A stretch of DNA of 64,000 bases from an uncultured Dehalococcoidia bacterium (GTDB lineage Bacteria; Chloroflexota; Dehalococcoidia; Lucifugimonadales; JAAXIE01). The DNA lies in NCBI GenBank assembly GCA_951813255.1, contig OX638353.1:992001-1056000 (forward strand). The letters run 5' to 3'. A program made the position numbers and the translations under genes. Every line of letters begins with the position of its first letter. Within the stretch, counting starts at the first letter, position 1. This document shows positions 58,041-64,000 of the stretch, one piece after another. The notes under the pieces are model-generated. The model searched no databases, had not been told where the DNA came from, and saw nothing but the letters and a program-made list of their open reading frames with translations.

Positions 58041-58330
58041 CAGGTCGTGACGTAGTACGACTCCTGCGCAACACGCCGGTAAGAGAGATAATCAGCGCAC
58101 TGCAACGTGATGGATTTTCGGACAGACGGACAACAGGTTCTGGCAGGGTTTACAGGAATCCTGATGGGCGTCGTGCAGTCATCCACTACCACCACGGCGG
58201 TGATGTGCTCTCAATGGTCATTCTGCGCAGCATCGTGCAAGGAACTCGTTGGACTCGAGACGACTTGGAGAGATTGGGGTTGATACGTCGAACCAGAGAT
58301 GACGACTCGGAAGAAGCAAGAGACCGTTGA
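58037..58330 (+). CDS. HicA-family toxin, catalytic His apparently replaced
   Basis: A 97-residue HicA/YcfA-like protein. VREIISALQRDGFSDRRTTG is the helix-strand start. SGRVYRNPDGRRAVIHYHHG is the central part and LSMVILRSIVQGTRWTRDDLERLGLI the end. The usual active-site motif GSH-x-x-Y appears as GSGRVY, so Gly36 stands where the catalytic His normally sits. The rest is well conserved and the frame is intact. It may be a catalytically dead toxin, or the nearby HYHH may take over. GTG start overlaps the hicB stop. Confidence 0.78.
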   Translation: MTGRDVVRLLRNTPVREIISALQRDGFSDRRTTGSGRVYRNPDGRRAVIHYHHGGDVLSMVILRSIVQGTRWTRDDLERLGLIRRTRDDDSEEARDR

Positions 58331-58376
58331 ATTGCAGGTCTGGTACGGTGACTAGAGAGACCGATAGGAGGACCCC

Positions 58377-60689
58377 ATGACCAATCGCCAACCCTTCCAA
58401 CTCGAAGAAGCAACCATCGAACAACTCCACGACGCCATACGCGCAGGCGACATAACCTGCGTGGAGGTCGTCCAGCGCTACATCGATCGCGCCAAGGCCT
58501 ACAACGGGGTATGCAGCATGCTCGTCACTGCCGATGGCGCGTCCATCCCCGAATCCCGTGGCACCATACGGGCTGGCGAGGCCCTGCGTTTCCCCACGGA
58601 GACCGTGCCAGCATCCGATCTCTTGCCCGACCTAGACAGATACCAAGGTCCTCCGCTGGAATTCGGGCGCATGGAGTCCACCGCTTCTGACCCGAACGTG
58701 GAGCAGCAGTTTGGCATGATCGTCGGCGTCCCCAACGCCGGGCAACTCAACGCCCTCGGCACGCTGAACATCCGAGGTGAGCGCTCCGTGACCTGCCAAG
58801 GTGAGTACGACCGCCATCCCTCCCAAGGCCCACTGCCTCCGGGCGCGCCTCCCATCTGCGACGAGTTCCGCCACCAGCCTGACGCCTTGGAGCGGGCAGC
58901 GGAGTTGGACGCCACCTACGGCCAGAACCCTGACTTGGAAGCCATGCCCATGTACGGTGTTGTCTTCTCCTTCAAGGACCCCTTCGACACCAAGGACATG
59001 CGCTCCACCGGCGCAGGCGATGCTGCCTACGACATGGACTTTCCCGCCCGCGACCACCTGCTCGTGGAGCAACTGCGCAACAAGGGCGCCATCATATTCG
59101 CCAAAGCCTTGAACTCCGAATACAACGGCCGGGCTGGCGACCCCGGCGGACGGAACAACCCGGACAAAGTGCTGCCATCAACTCTCGGCTACCAGCGCAG
59201 CACTTGGGCGGGCAACCCGTCCAACCCCTACGACACCACCCGTTCCGCATCCCTCGGCTCAAGCTCCGGCTCTGGCGTGTCCGTCAGCACCAACCTGGTC
59301 ATGGCCAGCCTTGGCGAGGAGACACGCGCCTCCTGCCGCGGGCCATCGAACCACAACGCAGTCTCTCTGATTCTGCCCCACAAGGCACTGCTCGGCTTTG
59401 ATGGAGGTGCCATCGGTGCCGACATCTACTGTGACCGCACCGGCATCCTGTGCCGTACCCTCAACGACTGCGCCAAGGTGCTGGACGCCTTGGCTGACCC
59501 CGAAGAGGGCTACTACGACTCCCGTGACCCCTTCACCACTGTCCCGCGGTCATCGCGCCTCCCCACCCCCTACGCCTCGCACATCAGCCGGTCCGGTCAC
59601 GCTGGCGCGCTGGAAGGCGTGCGCCTTGGCGTCATCCGCGAGTCCATGGTCTACCCGCCGGGCTCCATGGCGGAGGTCCCGATAGTCAACGCCGCCGCCC
59701 AAGAGATCAAGTCGGTACTCGGTGGCACTCTTGGAGCGACCCTCGTGGAGTCGACGGACCCTCTCTGGGAGCGCGACCCCGACATGGAGGTGATGAAGAC
59801 CGACTTCCGCAAGGCGCTAGCCCGGCTCATCCCCGTCTTCATGCCCGACATCCTGTTCCGCCTCAGGCCCGACGGTCAGCCCGTCTTCCCCGACTTCGCC
59901 GCCGCCATCGTCCCTACGGAGTTCGCACCCGGAAAGATCTTCGGCACTGGCGACATGCAGCCTATCGACTATTTCGTCCAGATGGCCGACGAACGCATCC
60001 CCGCGCCTTCCAACCTGGACATCGCCACCATCCAGCAGCAGGAAATGGCCATGGCCTTCCGCTTCCACATTCCCCAGTACCTCACCCGCCGTGCCGCCGA
60101 CTGGCGCTCCCGCGGATACACCGAGACCATGGTGGACTTCCCCACCCTCAACGCCCGCTCCAAGTACTGGGGTGATGACCAGCGCGCTGCCTTCAAGAAC
60201 TGGGAGGAAGTCACAGACCCCCGCAATCCCTTGGGCGGGCGCCAGGGAGTTGACGAGCGCATCATGCTGCGGGAACTGCTACGACGTGTCGACATGATGG
60301 TGATTCTGGAGAACCACCTCGACGCCTTTGTGCGCCTGCACACCCCATGGCCTCCAGGCAAGATCGGCTGGCCCCACCAGCACGGTATCCAGTCCAACCT
60401 GCGCCCCGAGTCCTTTAATGGCCCCAACGCTGGCCTCACCGAGGTGCTCGTCCCCGCAGGCTACGTCACCACCGCCTACGACCCGGTCTACAGCCTCAGC
60501 CCCGACGGCACCCGCTACGTCTCCACTCCCGTCATCGAACCCACCTACCTGCCGGAGCCCGGCCTCCCCTTCTCCCTAGTCTTCCGAGCCGAACCCGGTA
60601 AGGAGGACACCCTCATCCGAATCGCCTCCACCTACCAATCCGCCTCTAACAGGCGAATTCCACCGCCGGATTTTGGGCCGTTGGGATAG
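58377..60689 (+). CDS. Large amidase signature-family protein
   Basis: A 770-residue protein, about 270 residues longer than ordinary amidases. IEQLHDAIRAGDITCVEVVQ is the usual amidase N-terminal helix. FSFKDPFDTKDM has the catalytic Lys. SASLGSSSGSGVSVS gives the cis-Ser loop, and EETRASCRGPSNHN matches the nucleophile motif with Ser before CRGP. Between the first helix and the Lys is an insertion of about 100 residues. The C-terminal third is also enlarged. All three catalytic positions seem present. It follows the hicBA pair by 46 bases, with GAGG near the ATG. Confidence 0.82.
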   Translation: MTNRQPFQLEEATIEQLHDAIRAGDITCVEVVQRYIDRAKAYNGVCSMLVTADGASIPESRGTIRAGEALRFPTETVPASDLLPDLDRYQGPPLEFGRMESTASDPNVEQQFGMIVGVPNAGQLNALGTLNIRGERSVTCQGEYDRHPSQGPLPPGAPPICDEFRHQPDALERAAELDATYGQNPDLEAMPMYGVVFSFKDPFDTKDMRSTGAGDAAYDMDFPARDHLLVEQLRNKGAIIFAKALNSEYNGRAGDPGGRNNPDKVLPSTLGYQRSTWAGNPSNPYDTTRSASLGSSSGSGVSVSTNLVMASLGEETRASCRGPSNHNAVSLILPHKALLGFDGGAIGADIYCDRTGILCRTLNDCAKVLDALADPEEGYYDSRDPFTTVPRSSRLPTPYASHISRSGHAGALEGVRLGVIRESMVYPPGSMAEVPIVNAAAQEIKSVLGGTLGATLVESTDPLWERDPDMEVMKTDFRKALARLIPVFMPDILFRLRPDGQPVFPDFAAAIVPTEFAPGKIFGTGDMQPIDYFVQMADERIPAPSNLDIATIQQQEMAMAFRFHIPQYLTRRAADWRSRGYTETMVDFPTLNARSKYWGDDQRAAFKNWEEVTDPRNPLGGRQGVDERIMLRELLRRVDMMVILENHLDAFVRLHTPWPPGKIGWPHQHGIQSNLRPESFNGPNAGLTEVLVPAGYVTTAYDPVYSLSPDGTRYVSTPVIEPTYLPEPGLPFSLVFRAEPGKEDTLIRIASTYQSASNRRIPPPDFGPLG

Positions 60690-60741
60690 GTGGGGTCCGC
60701 AACAAATGGGGACGGAGTCAGTTGCCGTGTACCGGCATGGT

Positions 60742-60760
60742 CGGGGGGGCTAGCCCCCCG
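60742..60760. terminator. Stem-loop between convergent genes
   Basis: CGGGGGG pairs with CCCCCCG around GCTAG, a 7-bp stem in the 75-base gap between the amidase and the retropepsin-like gene. There is no T-run on either side, so its terminator role is uncertain. Confidence 0.45.
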
Positions 60761-60764
60761 TGAC

Positions 60765-61193
60765 CTAGAAGCTGATGGTGTGGTCTGCGGTTAGAGCCAA
60801 GCAGGACAACCGTCGGCTGGTTGCGTCGTATTGGACCGCCCATCGATTGATCACATCCCGCCCCAACAACGAGGGCAAGAGTCGATTGCCTTGGTTGGGT
60901 TCAGCAATCCGCAAATCGATATCGTAGATTCTGGCTTGGTCACCATCATTGAAAAGAAGGAACGCTGGCTCGAGGAAATAGGAGGATATTCCGCCCACGC
61001 CACCTGACCATGTGCGCAGGCCTAGCTGCGCAAACGGAATGCCCATTCCGTCGGCATCCCGCTCGTGGAGCGAGGTGGTTTCGGCCCCTGTGTCGAATAG
61101 GAATTCGACCGTCCCCCTGACTCGAAGCCGGGGAATGGATACCGAGCATTCTACGAACGGTCGGTCGAATTCATCGAACCACCCTACTATCAC
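60765..61193 (-). CDS. Retropepsin-like aspartic protease-family protein
   Basis: A 142-residue single-domain aspartic protease-like protein. VRGTVEFLFDTGAETTSLHE contains the DTGA active-site motif (D34). LVPSLLGRDVINRWAV-like residues near the end (LLPSLLGRDVINRW) form the conserved hydrophobic-Gly motif. Such clan AA proteins act as dimers. It starts at GTG 61193, overlapping the upstream gene's TGA by four bases. The longer open frame to 61571 is antisense or in a different frame to real genes and is not supported. It ends the nitrile hydratase operon. Confidence 0.82.
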   Translation of the reverse strand: MIVGWFDEFDRPFVECSVSIPRLRVRGTVEFLFDTGAETTSLHERDADGMGIPFAQLGLRTWSGGVGGISSYFLEPAFLLFNDGDQARIYDIDLRIAEPNQGNRLLPSLLGRDVINRWAVQYDATSRRLSCLALTADHTISF

Positions 61194-61504
61194 AAGACCA
61201 TGGTCACGGGGTCGGGGTCCAGAAATGTTATCGCGAATTCCGAGGTATCGAGGCCGTGCGTCCTGACAACCGCGAGTACCTCCTGAAAAGATAGCGCTAT
61301 GGCGATAAGGCCGGTCTCTCCCATGGCTACCCATGACCCAGGGTGTTTCTCCAGCAGTGCGTTGTACTCCTTGGCAAGCCGCATGCTGATTTCTTGGTGC
61401 CTGCGCATTCCATCCATGACAGCCGCGAGGCCACCGTCCTCTTCTATGCTCTGTATCAATGATTCGATGTCCAAAGGTTCTCTCTTCAGACTGTTTCTCT
61501 GCAT
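61190..61504 (-). CDS. DUF5678-like protein
   Basis: A 104-residue protein. EYNALLEKHPGSWVAMGETG and IALSFQEVLAVVRTHGLDTS, with FAITFLDPDPVTMVL, give the short DUF5678 pattern (GxWVAx...V...S..EVL..A...G). The N-terminal half is helical with many Met and Glu residues. It precedes a retropepsin-like gene with a GTGA overlap; I have seen such pairs of a DUF5678-like and a clan AA protease gene in other genomes. The pair may regulate proteolysis, but no target is evident. It starts three bases after the nitrile hydratase accessory gene. Confidence 0.7.
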   Translation of the reverse strand: MQRNSLKREPLDIESLIQSIEEDGGLAAVMDGMRRHQEISMRLAKEYNALLEKHPGSWVAMGETGLIAIALSFQEVLAVVRTHGLDTSEFAITFLDPDPVTMVL

Positions 61505-61507
61505 CCG

Positions 61508-61936
61508 TCACCCCGCCATAAGGTCGCGAGCACTCGAAGTCTTGGCGATGGTCTCCAGCCTTGCGCCCCAATGATGGTGCCCGTGCTCCCCATCCCCATG
61601 CTCATGGTCCTCCCGCTGCCCCGTCACGTACTCCACTGTCCTCTGCTCCAGCTCGTCCGATGAGACCAACCCCTGCTCCAGCAGCAGCCCTTCCATCGCC
61701 CTGAGCCACTGGTCATAGTACCGCCCCTCGATGCCCTGGCTCTCATCGGAAGAAATCTGACTGACCAAGTGCTCTCGGAAGTCGCGCCACGGGTACACCC
61801 GCTGGTTGTTCAGGGCCACGGCGATCCCGAAGGCCCGTCCCTCCCACGGCTCCTCGAAGACCAGTTCCCCGTTGAGACGGGGCAGGGCCTCCGCACCGTC
61901 CATTGAGCTGATTTCAGGATCGGCTTCGGTGCTCAT
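61508..61936 (-). CDS. Nitrile hydratase accessory/activator protein with His-rich segment
   Basis: A 142-residue protein of the nitrile hydratase accessory (P14K-like) family, related to the beta subunit N terminus. PRLNGELVFEEPWEGRAFGI and YPWRDFREHLVSQIS, then YYDQWLRAMEGLLLEQGLVS, are the family motifs. Residues 111-122 form a cluster with six histidines (HEHGDGEHGHHH), a likely metal-holding arm for cobalt delivery to the alpha subunit. The gene is one base downstream of the alpha gene. Confidence 0.87.
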   Translation of the reverse strand: MSTEADPEISSMDGAEALPRLNGELVFEEPWEGRAFGIAVALNNQRVYPWRDFREHLVSQISSDESQGIEGRYYDQWLRAMEGLLLEQGLVSSDELEQRTVEYVTGQREDHEHGDGEHGHHHWGARLETIAKTSSARDLMAG

Positions 61937-61937
61937 C

Positions 61938-62558
61938 TTAGTTGTCCGCGACTGCAGCTACAGCGGGAGCAGCTACCTCGGCCACGCCCACCATGGAGTC
62001 ACGGCTCACCAACTCAGCCAACTCCTCCTCGCTCATGCCCTCCGTGCCCTCAGGACGCTGTGGCAGCACCATGTAGCGCACTTCAGCAGTGCTGTCCCAT
62101 ACCCGGATTTCCGCCGAATCAGCCAGATCCATCCCGAAATCCTTGAGCACGGAGCGTGGCTCGGACACGGCGCGGGACCGGTAGGCGAAGGACTTGTACC
62201 AAGCGGGAGGCAGGCCCAGCACCGGCCACGGGTAGCAGGAACAGAGGGTGCACACCACCATGTTGTGTACGTCCCCCGTGTTCTCCAGCACGATAATCTG
62301 CGCGCCCTCACGTCCCACGAAACCCATGTCGGCGATGGCGTTCGTGCCGTCTTCCAAGAGGTGCTTCTTGTATTCCGGGTCGCACCATGCACGAGCTACA
62401 ACCTTGGCGCCGTTCATCGGGCCGATGTCCTGCTCGTAGGTCTCCACGATGGCGTCAATTGCGTCCGAGGCAATCAGCCCCTTCTCCACCAGCAACGACT
62501 CAATAGCCTTGGTCCGCGCCGATGCATAGGATTCCACGCCATGATGTCCGTCACTCAT
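61938..62558 (-). CDS. Nitrile hydratase alpha subunit, cobalt type
   Basis: A 206-residue nitrile hydratase alpha subunit, which hydrates nitriles to amides. [20 protein letters not shown] holds the metal claw C103-T-L-C106-S-C108; Thr after the first Cys marks the cobalt type. [19 protein letters not shown] has the conserved Arg and Ser region. The start at 62558 is six bases after GGAGG; a Met two codons earlier would touch the ribosome site. The beta subunit gene lies upstream, separated by a hicAB pair, an unusual insertion. Confidence 0.93.
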   Translation of the reverse strand: MSDGHHGVESYASARTKAIESLLVEKGLIASDAIDAIVETYEQDIGPMNGAKVVARAWCDPEYKKHLLEDGTNAIADMGFVGREGAQIIVLENTGDVHNMVVCTLCSCYPWPVLGLPPAWYKSFAYRSRAVSEPRSVLKDFGMDLADSAEIRVWDSTAEVRYMVLPQRPEGTEGMSEEELAELVSRDSMVGVAEVAAPAVAAVADN

Positions 62559-62599
62559 TTTCATCCTCCATATCGTTCAGTCCCGTCAGGCTCCTGGAA

Positions 62600-62833
62600 C
62601 TAGATGCTCAAGCTATTGGTGAGGTCACGGCCGCACGTAGCTGGTGGCAACGGCTTACCGTCCAACCGGTAGAGTTCAATCGCCTCGTCGACGATCCTGC
62701 AGAGATCTCCGAAAACCCGGCGTTCATCGTCGCCATGACACCCGCCATATATCAGACCCGGGGCGCTTCCAACATAGCATCCATCTTCTTCGTTCCATTC
62801 AACCATCTTCACGTACCGGGCGCTGTCCTTCAT
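62600..62833 (-). CDS. HicB-family antitoxin within the nitrile hydratase operon
   Basis: A 77-residue HicB-like protein. YVKMVEWNEEDGCYVGSAPG, YGGCHGDDERRVFGDLCRIV and DEAIELYRLDGKPLPPAT form the partial RNase H-like fold. The reading frame is complete. The toxin gene just upstream, which overlaps its start, is frameshifted. The pair lies between the beta and alpha subunit genes and must be co-transcribed with them unless it has its own promoter. Confidence 0.82.
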   Translation of the reverse strand: MKDSARYVKMVEWNEEDGCYVGSAPGLIYGGCHGDDERRVFGDLCRIVDEAIELYRLDGKPLPPATCGRDLTNSLSI

Positions 62834-63025
62834 TTTGAGACTCCTGAATGGCTGCCCTCACAGCCCGGACTTGATAGTTCTTCGCTTCCACTCCCAAGTT
62901 ACCTGACACGGTGATTGGCCGTACCACGTTTGGATGGACAAAATTTCTGTGATTGCCACGGCACCCCGGTTGATGAATCCGGCTCGCTCCAAGTCTGATA
63001 TCAGCTCACGAATCTTGGGAGGCAC
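62799..63025 (-). pseudogene. hicA-like toxin gene with a frameshift in a G run
   Basis: From GTG 63025 the first frame reads PPKIRELISDLERAGFINRG and then loses homology. Shifting the frame at the G4 run gives CRGNHRNFVHPNVVRPITVS, GNLGVEAKNYQVRAVRAAIQ and ESQ, ending at TGA inside hicB. Together the halves match HicA, including the GxHRNF active site. One G missing from a G5 run (CGG-GGG-TGC) would restore a single 75-residue frame. It is either a true pseudogene or a sequencing or assembly error. Confidence 0.8.
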
Positions 63026-63034
63026 GTGGGCAGC

Positions 63035-63709
63035 TTAGGCAGACTCCAGGTAGCTATCCCACAGATCGAGATACACGCTGCCACTGCCCTCCGCCGAGTC
63101 TCCCCAAAGCTCCGCAGCATCGAACTTCACGCTGTACAGAGCCTCCGGGTTGTGGTCCCCATGGGCTAGATCGTCCGCCAAGTCGTGATATCCATACCAG
63201 TCGGAAATGACCCCGCTACGTCCCCGGGCATAGCGTGGCAGCCGGTGGTGCCCTTGAGGATGCTCGTTCCTAGTGCGTATAGCGTCGCCGACCTTGAACC
63301 TCGGAGCCTTCCCCGTTTCGCTGGGAGAAGGCATCCGGTTGCGCACCCTCCGTACCACCTGTTCCACAATGGCAGGGTCCTCACGACGGGGCACCTCCGC
63401 GTCGGGGTGCTCCCGGTAGTATTGGATGCGGTCGTCCAACTCCTCCTGGGTCACGATGCCCAGTTCCACCAGCCGCCTCTGGGTACGCAATAGCCACCGT
63501 TCGTAGTAGGGAGTGCTGACGTACTCGGCCGGGCTGAACTTCTCCAAGCCATAGCGCCCTCCGTCGGTGCTGGGGTAGAACCGCACCATCCCCGACACCG
63601 ACATGGCAAACAACCGCCCCTCCCACGGCTCGTGAAAGACCGGCTCATTCTCCTCCCGAGGCACCGCCCCAAACCCATGCATCCCGCCCATATCATGAAT
63701 ATTGTTCAT
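63035..63709 (-). CDS. Nitrile hydratase beta subunit
   Basis: A 224-residue beta subunit. MNNIHDMGGMHGFGAVPREE and PVFHEPWEGRLFAMSVSGMV, then FSPAEYVSTPYYERWLLRTQ, form the conserved N terminus. RFKVGDAIRTRNEHPQGHHR and RYARGRSGVISDWYGYHDLA belong to the C-terminal barrel, with YSVKFDAAELWGDSAEGSGS and YLDLWDSYLES at the end. It pairs with the alpha subunit to form the catalytic heterodimer. It is the first gene of the operon, with a TTGACG-TAGAGT promoter upstream. Confidence 0.93.
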   Translation of the reverse strand: MNNIHDMGGMHGFGAVPREENEPVFHEPWEGRLFAMSVSGMVRFYPSTDGGRYGLEKFSPAEYVSTPYYERWLLRTQRRLVELGIVTQEELDDRIQYYREHPDAEVPRREDPAIVEQVVRRVRNRMPSPSETGKAPRFKVGDAIRTRNEHPQGHHRLPRYARGRSGVISDWYGYHDLADDLAHGDHNPEALYSVKFDAAELWGDSAEGSGSVYLDLWDSYLESA

Positions 63710-63747
63710 ACCAGACCACTCCTTCGAAGGGTTGGGCCGCGCCGCTC

Positions 63748-63776
63748 ACTCTAAAGTTGGCAGTCGGGGCCGTCAA
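63748..63776 (-). promoter_or_regulatory. Sigma-70 promoter of the nitrile hydratase operon
   Basis: On the minus strand TTGACG (plus 63771-63776) and TAGAGT (plus 63748-63753) are exactly 17 bases apart, about 33 bases upstream of the likely leader end at the ATG 63709. Confidence 0.6.
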
Positions 63777-63843
63777 GACTATTCGCTATATGGCGGCGTG
63801 CCCTCCGGCTCAGCACAGTGAAGTGGGCAGTGGTACCGCCACG

Positions 63844-63852
63844 TGGTATCCT
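63844..63852 (+). promoter_or_regulatory. Extended -10 promoter of the right-edge amidohydrolase
   Basis: TGGTATCCT lies 68 bases before the ATG at 63921. GATAGGAGG follows as ribosome site. Confidence 0.5.
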
Positions 63853-63920
63853 GCATCGGCAGCGACCTGCTGGCAGGTCAAGGCATCTTTCCATAACGAC
63901 TAAAGGATAGGAGGACCACG

Positions 63921-64000
63921 ATGCCCGACTACAAGATGATCTCCTCCGATTCGCATATGAGCGAGCCTCTTGACCTGTGGGTGTCCAGAGTTGACAAGGC
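63921..64000 (+). CDS. Amidohydrolase 2 family protein, 5' end only
   Basis: The first 26 codons of a gene cut by the window edge. MPDYKMISSDSHMSEPLDLW contains the SSDSHMSEP start of an amidohydrolase-2 subgroup with the D-x-H metal pair. AGGAGG lies 7 bases upstream of the ATG. It is divergent from the nitrile hydratase operon. The rest of the gene is not visible. Confidence 0.75.
   Translation, partial: MPDYKMISSDSHMSEPLDLWVSRVDK

Noticed and set aside
61194..61571. Extension of the retropepsin-like frame to 268 residues
   Set aside because: It overlaps the DUF5678-like gene in another frame; the GTGA overlap at 61190-61193 marks the true start.
1..64000. tRNA or rRNA genes
   Set aside because: No cloverleaf with TTCGANNC-type arms or conserved rRNA segments was noticed by eye; a tRNAscan run would be decisive.

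Overview
This 64 kb window comes from a G+C-rich (about 60% by eye) bacterial chromosome. No rRNA, tRNA, CRISPR array or insertion sequence was found. The gene content points to a SAR202-like or Dehalococcoidia-type Chloroflexota genome. It includes luciferase-like (LLM) flavin oxidoreductases, two Rieske oxygenases, several amidohydrolases and two amidases. It also has periplasmic-binding-fold proteins without signal peptides, three CoxL-type molybdopterin subunits and a cobalt-type nitrile hydratase. This placement is an inference from families, since no marker gene is present.

Layout. 1-6.3 kb: a truncated deacetylase, an LLM enzyme, a DUF7662-like/PIN toxin-antitoxin-like pair, and a cluster of three signal-less binding-fold proteins with a carboxymuconolactone decarboxylase-like protein, closed by a strong terminator. 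6.4-20.7 kb: catabolic genes (glyoxalase-like, bicupin dioxygenase, amidohydrolases, HpaB-like hydroxylase divergent from a Rieske oxygenase, LLM plus alpha/beta hydrolase, YtcJ-like hydrolase) with two transporters. 20.7-23.6 kb: a small accessory block with palindromic repeats, an AAA ATPase-HNH nuclease pair resembling Septu, and an orphan terminase-small-subunit-like HTH gene with a structured leader and repeated octamers. 23.6-31 kb: LLM enzyme, MFS transporter, a stand-alone CoxL-like subunit, Rid and VOC proteins, and a dihydroxyphthalate-decarboxylase-like protein.

31-48.7 kb: a six-gene coxM-coxS-coxL-coxG-ABC-SDR operon whose promoter sits just downstream of three copies of a 44-bp repeat. 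Next comes an operon of ornithine cyclodeaminase, a 29-residue membrane peptide and an Asp/Glu racemase fused to a small Cys/His domain. Then a hicAB pair with a nonsense mutation in hicA, and a Rieske oxygenase operon led by a rhodanese whose catalytic cysteine codon is TGA. That TGA is followed by a SECIS-like hairpin. A second stand-alone CoxL, an FAD oxidoreductase and a single-chain triple Rid protein complete this part.

48.7-64 kb: a lipoprotein peptide-binding protein, a HigBA-like pair, two GlcG-like proteins, amidohydrolase, amidase, DnaJ-like and MsrB proteins, aspartate dehydrogenase, a second hicBA pair and a 770-residue amidase. At the right end is a nitrile hydratase operon containing a third hicAB pair with a frameshifted toxin, plus a DUF5678-like/retropepsin-like pair.

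The catabolic genes look suited to aromatic, N-heterocyclic and amide/nitrile compounds: oxygenases and molybdenum hydroxylases activate the ring, amidohydrolases and amidases cleave it, and MFS/DMT/ABC carriers move substrates. This is inference from families. The most notable observations are the candidate selenocysteine rhodanese, three hicA genes that each look disabled beside an intact hicB, the repeat array at the cox promoter, and the structured leader and octamer repeats of the HTH gene.
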